NCBI GenBank assembly: GCA_964276095.1
Contig: CAXYDR010000003.1
Span: 1,612,001-1,676,000 of the forward strand
DNA from: GCA-2733415 sp964276095
GTDB taxonomy: Bacteria > Bacteroidota > Bacteroidia > Flavobacteriales > Flavobacteriaceae
Direction of reading: 5' to 3'
Length of the DNA: 64,000 bases
Shown here piece after piece: positions 37,197 to 46,320 of the stretch. The position numbers and the translations under genes were made by a program. Below the pieces are notes generated by a model. The model saw nothing but the letters and a program-made list of their open reading frames with translations. It did no database searches and had not been told where the DNA came from. Within the stretch, counting starts at the first letter, position 1. Every line of letters begins with the position of its first letter.

Positions 37197-38024
37197 TTAT
37201 TTTGTATTATTTATTTGTATTTTTTCTAATTCAGATATTCGGACTGCAAAGAAACTATTTTTTTCTGGATATTTCAAACTTAAAATGCGATAAGCTTGAA
37301 TTGCTTTTTTATAATTTTTTTGTTCTAAATAAACCTTGGCCAAAGTTTCTGTCATTAACTCATTAGAATTAAAACTATTCTCTTGTGCTAAGTTCTTTAG
37401 AGACACCGTTTTCTTAACGGGTGCTATCTTGGGTTTTGAAGTGATAAACTTGTCTATAAGATCAACATTACTAAGGGTTTTAGGTTTTTCTTCTCTCTTG
37501 ATTTCAGTGCGTTCAATTGTTGGTATTGCAGAAAGTTTTAGCCATTCTTGAAACGAATGTGTTTCATTAACACTGAACTCTAAAGGGGTACCTATTGCTA
37601 AATTATCTTCAGCTATATCAGTTGTATTTTCTGCTGTTTTTTCCTCAAATAAATCAGGGTTTAATACTTTTTCGTCATAAGAACTTGTTTCTGAATCAAA
37701 AATAGAGATTTCTTCTGCAGCTATAACCTCAATATCATTTACTTGTTCTTGTAGCTTCTGCTGTACTTTAGAAATAATATTCTGATTGAATGAATCTGAA
37801 GTTATATAGTCAAATAAAACACTTCTGTCAGCAGTATAAGCGGCGGTTTGTTTTAACTCGAAATTATAACTGTAGCTTCCTTCATTTTTTAAACCTTTTA
37901 AATATAAAGCACGAGCAGATTGGAAATAAGGAAAGTCATTTAATACCCCTTTTATACCCATGGTTTGTTGCTGGTTGATTCCTTGTGGTTGCTTTAATAT
38001 GTTAGAAAATTCAATGTTATTCAT
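37197..38024 (-). CDS. Conserved flavobacterial protein with C-terminal TPR-like repeat
   Basis: This 275-residue cytoplasmic protein has no signal peptide. The N-terminus (about residues 1-90) contains a conserved block, GVLNDFPYFQSARALYLKGL, that recurs in this family. The middle is acidic and poorly conserved. The C-terminal 45 residues form a tetratricopeptide-like helical pair (ETLAKVYLEQKNYKKAIQAYRILSLKYP). Function is unknown. Its constant position between lptE and secG suggests a role around the envelope or secretion, which is inference. Confidence 0.8.
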   Translation of the reverse strand: MNNIEFSNILKQPQGINQQQTMGIKGVLNDFPYFQSARALYLKGLKNEGSYSYNFELKQTAAYTADRSVLFDYITSDSFNQNIISKVQQKLQEQVNDIEVIAAEEISIFDSETSSYDEKVLNPDLFEEKTAENTTDIAEDNLAIGTPLEFSVNETHSFQEWLKLSAIPTIERTEIKREEKPKTLSNVDLIDKFITSKPKIAPVKKTVSLKNLAQENSFNSNELMTETLAKVYLEQKNYKKAIQAYRILSLKYPEKNSFFAVRISELEKIQINNTK

Positions 38025-38087
38025 CGTAACAAATATGTTTTAAAATGATTGTTAATATCATTCATTTTGTGATGTTTTTGGTATACG

Positions 38088-38585
38088 TTACCACTTTGCT
38101 AATGAAGCATTAAAGATATCTTGAGTGATTCGCTCGTAAATATCCTCCATTGCAGTGTCTAGGCTTGCGCCAGTTAGTTGCTGTGTAGCAGAATAATCAT
38201 AGTAAAAAGAAAAGCTTTTTTCAAAATCATCATCTTCTTTTAGCTTGTTTGTAAAGCGAACGTTTATCGTAACTGTTAGTCTATTTTGCGCAGCTGTTTG
38301 ATCTGCTGTAGCAGACATTGGAGCAATAGCGTAATTAGTAATTTCCCCTTCGTATATCAAATCACCGTTAGTATTAGTAAGTTCTAGGTTGGTCTGATTT
38401 TGAATTAAATCTTGCAAAGCCAATCTAAAATTTCGGTCTATTCCAGGTTCAACAATTGGTGCGTTATTTTGAAAAAAGTTTACTTGAAATGATTTCGCAT
38501 CGCCAGTATCTCCTCCTGTAAAGGAATAAATACCACAACCTTGGATAATAAAGGTGATAATAGATAATAGTATGATTTTTTTCAT
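38088..38585 (-). CDS. lptE: LptE-like LPS assembly lipoprotein
   Basis: This 165-residue lipoprotein (signal FIIQGC, lipobox cysteine near residue 17) belongs to the LptE family of Bacteroidota, with the block GIYSFTGGDTGDAKSFQV near the mature N-terminus. LptE plugs the LptD barrel and helps place LPS in the outer leaflet. LptD is not in the window. The gene lies between the sigma-54 activator gene and the TPR-like gene on the same strand. Confidence 0.88.
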   Translation of the reverse strand: MKKIILLSIITFIIQGCGIYSFTGGDTGDAKSFQVNFFQNNAPIVEPGIDRNFRLALQDLIQNQTNLELTNTNGDLIYEGEITNYAIAPMSATADQTAAQNRLTVTINVRFTNKLKEDDDFEKSFSFYYDYSATQQLTGASLDTAMEDIYERITQDIFNASLAKW

Positions 38586-38632
38586 GGGCTTAAAAGTACA
38601 GATTTTAATAGAATGTGAGACAGAATAATTTG

Positions 38633-39898
38633 TTAAAGGTCAAATTGTTTGATTTTACGATATAAAGTACGTTCAGAAATACCTAATTCTTTCGCGGCTA
38701 ATTTCCGTTTCCCTTTATTACGTTCTAAAGATTTTTTAATCAGTTCTAATTCTTTTTCATGAATAGAAAGTGTTTCTTCCTCAGTAATATCTTCAATGTA
38801 TTCGAAAGCTTCAGGTTCAGAATATGCAGAGGGTGTTGCTTCTTGAGATATTTGTAATACTTCAACTGGTTTATCTTGTGGATCAGGTAGTACGGTTTCT
38901 TCTTCTGGTTTATATATTTTCTGAATCAACTCTTCGTTTTCTTGCTGAACCTTTTGCGTATTTCCGTTACGCATCAATTCCATAGTCAGTTTTTTAACAT
39001 CGTTTAAATCCGCTTTCATATCGAATAAAACTTTGTATAATATTTCACGTTCGTTGCTAAAATCACTTTCCGATTTATTCTTGTTAATAACAGAAGGTAA
39101 ATTACTTCCCATTGAAGGTAAGTAACCTTTTAAAGTGATAGCATTGATGTTTCTGTCACGTTCCAAAACAGAAACTTGCTCTGCGATATTTCTTAACTGA
39201 CGAATATTTCCGTTCCAAGAGTATTTTATAAGCAACTGAACGGCTTGATCGTCTAGTTTAATAGTTGGCATTTTGTACTTCAGTGCAAAATCAGAAGCAA
39301 ATTTTCTGAAAAGAATATGAATATCTTCTTTTCTCTCTCGTAAAGGTGGAAGGTTAATATCGATAGTACTTAACCTATAATATAGGTCTTCACGAAATTT
39401 ACCTTCTTTAATGGCGTCAAACATATTTACATTGGTTGCGGCCACAATACGTACATTAGTTTTCTGTGTTTTGCTTGATCCTACTTTTATAAATTCACCA
39501 TTCTCTAACACACGTAATAAGCGTACTTGAGTAGTTAATGGTAACTCACCAACTTCATCTAAAAAAATAGTTCCTCCATCAGCGACTTCAAAATAACCGC
39601 TTCTGGCTTGAGTAGCGCCTGTAAAGGCTCCTTTTTCATGACCAAATAATTCACTGTCAATTGTTCCTTCTGGTATAGCACCACAGTTTACAGCAATGTA
39701 TTTTCCGTGTTTTCGGTGAGATAAGGAATGTATGATTTTCGGAATACTTTCTTTACCAACACCACTTTCCCCGGTAACTAAAACAGAAATATCTGTAGGA
39801 GCAACGCGAATTGCTTTTTCGAGTGCTCTGTTTAGTTTTTGGTCGTTTCCGATAATTCCGAAACGTTGTTTTGTTGCTTGAATTGATTCCATCGACAT
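38633..39898 (-). CDS. Sigma-54-dependent transcriptional activator
   Basis: This is a 421-residue bacterial enhancer-binding protein. Its AAA+ domain covers about residues 15-245, with Walker A GESGVGKE (43-50), the sigma-54 contact loop GAFTGA (90-95), Walker B GGTIFLDEV and the arginine region FREDLYYRL. A long acidic linker precedes a C-terminal Fis-type helix-turn-helix (RKLAAKELGISERTLYRKI). There is no N-terminal receiver or sensor domain, so control must come from elsewhere (partner proteins or expression level). Target genes cannot be read from the window, although two sigma-54-like sites occur before tonB genes. Confidence 0.95.
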   Translation of the reverse strand: MSMESIQATKQRFGIIGNDQKLNRALEKAIRVAPTDISVLVTGESGVGKESIPKIIHSLSHRKHGKYIAVNCGAIPEGTIDSELFGHEKGAFTGATQARSGYFEVADGGTIFLDEVGELPLTTQVRLLRVLENGEFIKVGSSKTQKTNVRIVAATNVNMFDAIKEGKFREDLYYRLSTIDINLPPLRERKEDIHILFRKFASDFALKYKMPTIKLDDQAVQLLIKYSWNGNIRQLRNIAEQVSVLERDRNINAITLKGYLPSMGSNLPSVINKNKSESDFSNEREILYKVLFDMKADLNDVKKLTMELMRNGNTQKVQQENEELIQKIYKPEEETVLPDPQDKPVEVLQISQEATPSAYSEPEAFEYIEDITEEETLSIHEKELELIKKSLERNKGKRKLAAKELGISERTLYRKIKQFDL

Positions 39899-39987
39899 TT
39901 GTGTTGTTTCCGTGAAAGCGGAAAACTATTTAAAGTTACTTTAATTGTTTTGTTCAAAGATTCCCTTTTCTCAAGGGAATAACTTCG

Positions 39988-41436
39988 TTAGTTATTAACT
40001 GAATAATCTACTGCTTCCCCTAAAAAAGTAGCTGTAGTACAATCGTTTATTTTTACGTTTACAAAATCACCAATTTTATAATGTTCTTTAGGAAAAATAA
40101 CCATGTTACTTTGGGTGTTTCTACCCGCCCAATGTTTATCCGATTTTTTAGAACTTTTTTCAATCAATACTTCTTCAGTTCTACCTAAGTGTTTTTTTAG
40201 TTGCTCGTGACCGACTTCACGCTGCACATCAATAACTTCTTGCAGACGGCGCTTTTTTGTATCAAATGGCACGTCATCATCAAGTTTTCGTCCAGCTAAC
40301 GTTCCTGGTCGTTCAGAGTATGAAAACATAAATCCATAATCGTATTTTACATGATTAATTAAGTCAAGAGTATCTTGATGATCTTCTTCTGTTTCTGTTG
40401 GGAAACCAATAATCATATCCTGAGACAGTGCTATTTCAGGAATGATTTTATAAATAGTATCCGTAAGCTCCATGTACTCTTCACGAGTATGCTGACGGTT
40501 CATTTCTTTTAAAATTCGGTTACTTCCACTTTGTACGGGTAAGTGTAAATGCTTGCAAATATTTTTGTGTTTAGCCATGGTATGAATCACTTCTAAACTC
40601 ATGTCTTGTGGATTAGAAGTTGAAAAACGAATACGTAGTTTTGGGTTTGCTAGTGCAACCATATCTAATAATTTTGCAAAATCTACAGATGTAGCTTTTT
40701 GCATTTCGGTTGCGTTCTTAAAATCTTTTTTAAGTCCACCACCATACCATAAGTAACTATCTACGTTTTGTCCTAATAATGTAACTTCTTTATATCCTTT
40801 AGAAACTAAATCTGTTATCTCACTTAAAATAGATTGTGTGTCTCTGCTTCGTTCTCGTCCTCTAGTAAAAGGGACAACACAGAAGGTACACATGTTATCG
40901 CAACCTCGAGTGATAGAAACAAAAGCAGTTACACCATTACTTTGTAGTCTTACTGGTGAAATATCGGCATAGGTTTCTTCTTTTGAAAGCAATACATTCA
41001 CTGCGCTTCTTCCGTCTTCAACGTCAGCAATAAGATTTGGTAAATCTTTATAAGCATCAGGTCCTACAACAAGATCAACTATTTTTTCTTCTTCTAAGAA
41101 TTTTTCTTTTAAACGTTCAGCCATACAGCCTAAAACACCAACTTTCATATTTGGGTTGATATCTCTTTTTACAGCATTATATTTTTGTAAACGTTTACGA
41201 ACAGTTTGTTCTGCTTTATCACGTATAGAACAAGTGTTTACTAAAACAAGATCCGCTTCTTCTAATTTGTTAGTGGTGTTAAATCCATCTTGAGCTAAAA
41301 TAGAGGCTACTACTTCGCTATCAGCAAAATTCATTTGACAACCGTAACTTTCAATAAAAAGCTTGCGTGAATTCCCTTTCTTATTAATAGTAGCTAATTG
41401 TTCTCCTTGTTTGCTTTCGTCTATAATCTTCTCCAT
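39988..41436 (-). CDS. miaB: tRNA-2-methylthio-N6-isopentenyladenosine synthase MiaB
   Basis: This 482-residue radical-SAM methylthiotransferase adds the ms2 group to i6A37 of tRNA. The N-terminal UPF0004 domain has the auxiliary cluster cysteines C33, C69 and C104. The radical SAM motif is GCDNMCTFC (C179, C183, C186), and a TRAM domain lies at the C-terminus. Family motifs SYGCQMNFADSE and GFPTETEEDHQDTL separate MiaB from MtaB and RimO. It is probably the first gene of the minus-strand unit that includes the sigma-54 activator gene. Confidence 0.97.
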   Translation of the reverse strand: MEKIIDESKQGEQLATINKKGNSRKLFIESYGCQMNFADSEVVASILAQDGFNTTNKLEEADLVLVNTCSIRDKAEQTVRKRLQKYNAVKRDINPNMKVGVLGCMAERLKEKFLEEEKIVDLVVGPDAYKDLPNLIADVEDGRSAVNVLLSKEETYADISPVRLQSNGVTAFVSITRGCDNMCTFCVVPFTRGRERSRDTQSILSEITDLVSKGYKEVTLLGQNVDSYLWYGGGLKKDFKNATEMQKATSVDFAKLLDMVALANPKLRIRFSTSNPQDMSLEVIHTMAKHKNICKHLHLPVQSGSNRILKEMNRQHTREEYMELTDTIYKIIPEIALSQDMIIGFPTETEEDHQDTLDLINHVKYDYGFMFSYSERPGTLAGRKLDDDVPFDTKKRRLQEVIDVQREVGHEQLKKHLGRTEEVLIEKSSKKSDKHWAGRNTQSNMVIFPKEHYKIGDFVNVKINDCTTATFLGEAVDYSVNN

Positions 41437-41513
41437 CTAGTATGTTTCTCTTGGATTTATAGCAAAGATAATGCTAAAATACTCATCTGACAAAGTGGCA
41501 GAGATTATTTGTC

Positions 41514-41521
41514 TATATTTG
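41514..41521 (+). promoter_or_regulatory. -7 promoter box before a membrane protein gene
   Basis: TATATTTG fits TAnnTTTG and lies 26 bases before the ATG at 41548. It falls inside the longest possible reading frame and so argues for the downstream start. Confidence 0.45.
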
Positions 41522-41547
41522 CTCAAACTAACAAAAAAACAAAAAAA

Positions 41548-42327
41548 ATGAACTTTACGGAATTAGAACAAAAAATTAATGAAAATAAAAGTATTGATTT
41601 TGGGGATATTTTTAGTAAATCGATAGAGTTGTTTAAAAAAACTTGGAAACAAGGGTTGGTGCATATGTTATTGTCTATTGGTTTGGTGTTGGGTGTTATG
41701 GCTTTGGTGTTTGTTCCAATGTTTTTAACGGGGATTATTGATCCGTCTGCTTTTCAAAGTCTTGAAAGCGGTGACCCAGATTTTAAAGGTATAATAATCT
41801 TTTATATAGTATTGTTTCCAGTAATATTCATTGCTTCTATTTTTTCAATGTTGTTAAATATGGCTTTTTATAGAATTATTAAGCAAATAGATTTAGGTGA
41901 GCCGGCTTCAAGTGTTTCTTTTGGGATGTTTTTTAAGTCTGAATTTTTCGTAAAAGCCTTATTATTAACAGTTATAGGTTTTGTAATATCAATAGTAGCT
42001 ATGTTAGCTTGTTACTTGCCGTTGTTTTATGTAATGGTTCCGCTTACGTTGTTAATACCTGTTTTTTCTTTTAACCCAGAAATATCTAATTCGGATTTAT
42101 TGAAGGCAAGTTTTAAATTAGGAACTAAAAAGTGGTTAATTACTATTGGTTTATTAATAGTGTCTGGAATATTGGCAGAATTGGTTGGTTTAATATTATG
42201 TGGTGTTGGTATATTTGTAACAATGTCATTTGTTTACTTACCAACATATTTTGTATATAAAGATACTGTTGGTTTTGGGGATGATTCGGATAATACTGAT
42301 GGTTTTGAGAAAATAACGGAGATGTAA
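41548..42327 (+). CDS. Multi-pass membrane protein of unknown function
   Basis: This protein has about 259 residues: a short soluble N-terminus (MNFTELEQKINENKSIDFGD) and then about five to six hydrophobic segments in the style of DUF975-like or glycerophosphodiesterase membrane-domain proteins. The ATG at 41548 is chosen because a promoter box lies just upstream and the 13 extra residues of the longer frame (MSIFAQTNKKTKK) look like untranslated leader. The end is acidic (FGDDSDNTDGFEKITEM). No function is assigned. Confidence 0.75.
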   Translation: MNFTELEQKINENKSIDFGDIFSKSIELFKKTWKQGLVHMLLSIGLVLGVMALVFVPMFLTGIIDPSAFQSLESGDPDFKGIIIFYIVLFPVIFIASIFSMLLNMAFYRIIKQIDLGEPASSVSFGMFFKSEFFVKALLLTVIGFVISIVAMLACYLPLFYVMVPLTLLIPVFSFNPEISNSDLLKASFKLGTKKWLITIGLLIVSGILAELVGLILCGVGIFVTMSFVYLPTYFVYKDTVGFGDDSDNTDGFEKITEM

Positions 42328-42352
42328 TCTTCTTTAAATAGTAAAATTAAAG

Positions 42353-42397
42353 TCTGCTTTTAATCGGTGTTTTGTGGTTAAAAGCAGATTTTTTTTA
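42353..42397 (+). terminator. Rho-independent terminator
   Basis: The stem TCTGCTTTTAA / TTAAAAGCAGA (11 bp) has a 14-nt loop and is followed by T8. Confidence 0.9.
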
Positions 42398-42416
42398 AGA
42401 ATAGTTTTTTTTGATA

Positions 42417-42424
42417 TACTTTTG
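42417..42424 (+). promoter_or_regulatory. -7 promoter box for topA
   Basis: TACTTTTG fits TAnnTTTG and ends 21 bases before the topA ATG. The -33 region is T-rich but lacks a clear TTG. Confidence 0.5.
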
Positions 42425-42445
42425 CAAAATCTAAAAGGGGAATAA

Positions 42446-44980
42446 ATGGCAAAGAATTTAGTTATAGTTGAGTCACCTGCAAAGGCGAAAACGATTGAAA
42501 AATTTTTAGGAAAGGATTTTAAAGTAGAGTCGAGTTATGGTCACATAGCAGATTTGCCTTCCAAAGAATTAGGAGTAGATGTAGAAGGAGATTTTGACCC
42601 TAAGTACATTGTTTCAGATGATAAAAAAGCGGTAGTTAAAAAACTAAAGTCTTTAGCTAAAAAAGCAGAAATGGTTTGGCTAGCTTCGGATGAGGATCGC
42701 GAAGGAGAGGCAATTGCATGGCATTTATCAGAAACATTAGAATTAGATAAAGACAAAACAAAACGTATTGTTTTTAACTCTATTACTAAAAAAGCAGTAA
42801 CCACTGCGATTGAAAACCCAAGAGAAATAGATTATAACTTAGTAAATGCACAACAAGCTCGTAGAGTTTTGGATAGGCTAGTAGGTTATGAGTTGTCTCC
42901 AGTATTATGGAGAAAAGTAAAAAGAGGATTGTCGGCAGGTAGAGTACAGTCAGTATCTGTTCGATTAATTGTAGAGAAGGAAAGGAGTATTGAGGAATTC
43001 AATACAAAAGCATCTTATAAAGTTGTTGCGGAGTTTAGTACTGAAGCTGGGAAGAAGTTCAAAGCGAAGGTGTCAAAAGATTTTTCAACAAAAGCAGAAG
43101 CGCAAGCGTTTTTAGAAAAAAATAAAGGAGCTGATTTTAGTGTAGCTGATTTAACAAAAAAACCAGCTAAAAAATCCCCAGCAGCACCATTTACTACTTC
43201 TACAATTCAGCAAGAAGCATCACGTAAATTATATTTCTCGGTAAGTAAAACAATGCAAGTTGCTCAGCGTTTGTATGAGCAAGGGCTAATTACATATATG
43301 AGGACTGATAGTGTTAGTCTTTCTGGAGAGGCGTTAGAAGCAGCTAAAGCAGAGATAGAAAACTACTACGGTAAGGAGTACGCGAAAACAAGAAGCTTTG
43401 CGAATAAAAGCAAAGGGGCTCAAGAGGCGCATGAGGCAATTAGGCCTACAAATATGGATGTACATACGGTTGACTTGGAAAGAGATCAATCCCGTTTGTA
43501 TGAATTAATATGGAAACGTACGTTGGCATCGCAAATGAGTGATGCGCAATTGGAAAATACAAATGTAAAAATTGAAGCTTCAACACATAAGCAACAATTT
43601 ACAGCAAGTGGACAGGTAGTTAAATTTGAAGGTTTCTTGAAAGTGTACCTGGAAGGGAATGACAACGAAGAAGAAGAGGAAGATGGAATGTTGCCTGCAA
43701 TGCAGGTTAATGATGCTGTTTCGAATCATTACATTACTGCAACGGAACGTTTCACAAGACCTCCATATCGTTTTACGGAAGCTTCTTTGGTAAAGAGGTT
43801 AGAAGAATTGGGTATTGGTCGTCCGTCTACTTATGCACCGACAATTTCAACTATTCAAAATAGGAATTACGTTGAAAAAGGTCAGATAGAAGGGATTGAA
43901 CGTAATTACTGTCAATTACTTTTAGAAAATGATAATTTAAAGGATACAATTTTAACAGAAAAAGTTGGTTCGGATAAAGGAAAGTTAATTCCTACTGATG
44001 TTGGAATTATTGTAAACGACTTTTTGGTAACTAATTTTGAAAGTATTTTAGAATATAGTTTTACAGCTAATGTAGAAGAAATGTTTGATTTAATTGCTTC
44101 TGGTGATAAAGACTGGAAAGTGATGATGAAAGACTTTTATCAAGAGTTTCATCCGCAAGTATTAGATGTTCAGGAAAACGCAGAGCGTGGAAATGGTGAG
44201 CGTATTTTAGGAGTTCATCCTGAGTCTGGTCGTCGTGTAAGTGTTCGTTTAGGACGTTTCGGTGCGATGGTACAGGTTGGAGTTGTTGAAGATGAGGAAA
44301 AACCATTGTTTGCAAGTTTAACTGAAAGTCAAAGTTTAGGATCTATTACTTTTGAAGAAGCAATGGATTTATTCAAGTTACCTAAAAACTTAGGTGATTA
44401 TGATGGAGAAGAAGTAATAGTGAGTAACGGGCGTTTTGGACCGTATATTAAATTTGGTGAAAAATATGTCTCTCTTGAAAAAGGAGAAAATGCTATGGAC
44501 GTTGATTTTGATCGAGCAGTAGTATTGATTGAAGAGAAGAAAATAGCAGATGCGCCAATTCATCATTACGAAGGTTTTGAAATTACTAAAGGTGTTGGTC
44601 GTTTTGGGCCGTTTATTAAATGGAATGGAATTTTCATCAACGTAAATAAAAAATACGACTACGATAATTTATCAACAGCTGATTTAGAAGAGTTAATTGA
44701 AATAAAGAAGCAGAAAGAGATTGATAAGTTACTTGTTAATTGGGAAGAAGAAGGAATTAGAATAGAAAAAGCACGTTGGGGACGTTTTAATGTTATCCAA
44801 GGAAAGATTAAGGTTGAGTTGGCTAAAACAGTGGATGTTTCTAAGATTACTTTAGAAGAGGCGCAGGATATGATAGAGGCTAAAAAGCCTAAGAAGAAGA
44901 AAAAGGCAGCAGCTAAAAAGAAACCTGCAGCAAAGAAAAAAACAGCGGCTAAAAAGACAACCAAGAAAAAAACTAGTTAA
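42446..44980 (+). CDS. topA: DNA topoisomerase I (type IA)
   Basis: This 844-residue type IA topoisomerase relaxes negative supercoils. An N-terminal TOPRIM domain (NLVIVESPAKAKTIEKFLG; DEDREGEAIAWH with the acidic triad) precedes the catalytic domain, whose active-site tyrosine is Y284 in LITYMRTDSVSLS. Two C-terminal repeat modules follow (GRFGPYIKFGEKY, GRFGPFIKWNG). The last ~35 residues form a Lys/Ala tail that replaces the zinc ribbons of E. coli TopA. Four bases separate it from the next gene. Confidence 0.98.
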   Translation: MAKNLVIVESPAKAKTIEKFLGKDFKVESSYGHIADLPSKELGVDVEGDFDPKYIVSDDKKAVVKKLKSLAKKAEMVWLASDEDREGEAIAWHLSETLELDKDKTKRIVFNSITKKAVTTAIENPREIDYNLVNAQQARRVLDRLVGYELSPVLWRKVKRGLSAGRVQSVSVRLIVEKERSIEEFNTKASYKVVAEFSTEAGKKFKAKVSKDFSTKAEAQAFLEKNKGADFSVADLTKKPAKKSPAAPFTTSTIQQEASRKLYFSVSKTMQVAQRLYEQGLITYMRTDSVSLSGEALEAAKAEIENYYGKEYAKTRSFANKSKGAQEAHEAIRPTNMDVHTVDLERDQSRLYELIWKRTLASQMSDAQLENTNVKIEASTHKQQFTASGQVVKFEGFLKVYLEGNDNEEEEEDGMLPAMQVNDAVSNHYITATERFTRPPYRFTEASLVKRLEELGIGRPSTYAPTISTIQNRNYVEKGQIEGIERNYCQLLLENDNLKDTILTEKVGSDKGKLIPTDVGIIVNDFLVTNFESILEYSFTANVEEMFDLIASGDKDWKVMMKDFYQEFHPQVLDVQENAERGNGERILGVHPESGRRVSVRLGRFGAMVQVGVVEDEEKPLFASLTESQSLGSITFEEAMDLFKLPKNLGDYDGEEVIVSNGRFGPYIKFGEKYVSLEKGENAMDVDFDRAVVLIEEKKIADAPIHHYEGFEITKGVGRFGPFIKWNGIFINVNKKYDYDNLSTADLEELIEIKKQKEIDKLLVNWEEEGIRIEKARWGRFNVIQGKIKVELAKTVDVSKITLEEAQDMIEAKKPKKKKKAAAKKKPAAKKKTAAKKTTKKKTS

Positions 44981-44984
44981 ATAA

Positions 44985-46151
44985 ATGATGTTAGATTTTT
45001 TAACTCCAGTTGCAGATAGTGTAATAGCTCATGCGAAATTGCAAGACAAGCAATCCTTAGGGAATTCAATTTCATTCTATAAAGAGGGTGGTGATTTTCC
45101 TGAAATTAAAAAAGGTGCTTTGGTACTTGTTGGGGTTTTGGAGAATAGAAACGATATTAATTACTTAGGAGAGAAATTGTCTTTTAATGAAACAAGAAAG
45201 GCGTTTTGCGAGTTGTTTCCGGGTAATTGGAAAGCTTCGGTTATTGATATCGGGGATATTCATCCAGGTGAAACGGTTTCGGATACATATTTTGCTTTAA
45301 AAAAAGTTGTGGCGGCAGTTGTGAAACTTGGTGCTATTCCTATTGTGTTAGGAGGTTCTCATGATCTAACTTATGCAATGTATCGCGCTTACGATGATTT
45401 AGATCAGATGGTGAGTTTAGTGTGTGTTGATGCTAAATTCGATTTAAAAGATCCTTCGGAAGGTATAAAGAATAATAATTACATGAATAGTGTGGTTGTA
45501 GAAGAGCCAAATAATTTGATTAATTTCTCAAATATTGGCTTTCAGACTTATTATAATTCACAAGAGGAGATAGATTTATTAGAAAAACTTTATTTTGAAA
45601 CTTATAGGCTTGGGGAAGTAACCAATGATTTAGGTTTGGTTGAGCCAATTACTAGAGATGCTGATATAGTTAGTTTTGATATTACGTCAATACAAGCTTC
45701 TGAAATAGCAAAGGATTCGGGGTATAGATCTCCAAATGGATTTAATGGAAAAGAGTCTTGTGCAATTGCTCGTTATTCGGGAGTGAGTAGTACGGTTTCT
45801 AGTTTCGGTTTATTTGAATTAAATAATAAGTTATCAGCATCAGGAGTGATGCTTTCTGCTCAAATGATCTGGTATTTTGTTGAAGGGGTGCATTGTAGGA
45901 TAGTTGAGCCTTCATTAAATTCAGAATCTGGTTATAAGAAGTATATCGTGCCATCTCAAGATTACGACTTGGTGTTTTATGAGAGTTTAGTTAGTAAAAG
46001 ATGGTGGGTAAAATTGCCAGATAACGATATAAATTGCAATAAAACGAAAAAACATTCGTTATTATCTTGCACACAAGAAGATTATTTGATAGCTTGTGAC
46101 CAACAAATACCTAAGAGGATATACAAGGCATTTAGGAAGAATTTAATATAG
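44985..46151 (+). CDS. Ureohydrolase-fold (formimidoylglutamase/arginase-like) protein with degenerate metal site
   Basis: This 388-residue protein has the arginase fold and is commonly annotated as formimidoylglutamase in flavobacteria. Of the six binuclear-metal ligands of arginases, four are kept (H126 in GGSHDLT, D149 and D153 in DAKFD, D232 in SFDIT). Two are changed: the His of DAHxD is K151 and the second Asp of SxDxD is T234. Ordinary manganese hydrolase chemistry is therefore doubtful. The gene always travels next to the gld genes in relatives I know, but no role in gliding has been shown. It follows topA by four bases. Confidence 0.85.
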   Translation: MMLDFLTPVADSVIAHAKLQDKQSLGNSISFYKEGGDFPEIKKGALVLVGVLENRNDINYLGEKLSFNETRKAFCELFPGNWKASVIDIGDIHPGETVSDTYFALKKVVAAVVKLGAIPIVLGGSHDLTYAMYRAYDDLDQMVSLVCVDAKFDLKDPSEGIKNNNYMNSVVVEEPNNLINFSNIGFQTYYNSQEEIDLLEKLYFETYRLGEVTNDLGLVEPITRDADIVSFDITSIQASEIAKDSGYRSPNGFNGKESCAIARYSGVSSTVSSFGLFELNNKLSASGVMLSAQMIWYFVEGVHCRIVEPSLNSESGYKKYIVPSQDYDLVFYESLVSKRWWVKLPDNDINCNKTKKHSLLSCTQEDYLIACDQQIPKRIYKAFRKNLI

Positions 46152-46214
46152 CGTGTTTTCAGCTTATCATCGACAATAAGTCGTTTTAGTAAGTTAAAAT
46201 ACACGTTTTTTTTT
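46152..46214 (+). terminator. Rho-independent terminator before the gld operon
   Basis: A long imperfect hairpin (CGTGTTTTCAGCTTA pairing with TAAGTTAAAATACACG) is followed by T9. It separates the topA unit from gldK. Confidence 0.8.
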
Positions 46215-46320
46215 CTGACTTAGGTAAATATTTTTTCAACTAAAAGTTGTTTTTTTGAAAATATATAGATATGTTTACGCCTTTGAAAATAATAAGATAT
46301 TAATATAAGACAGCGATTCT

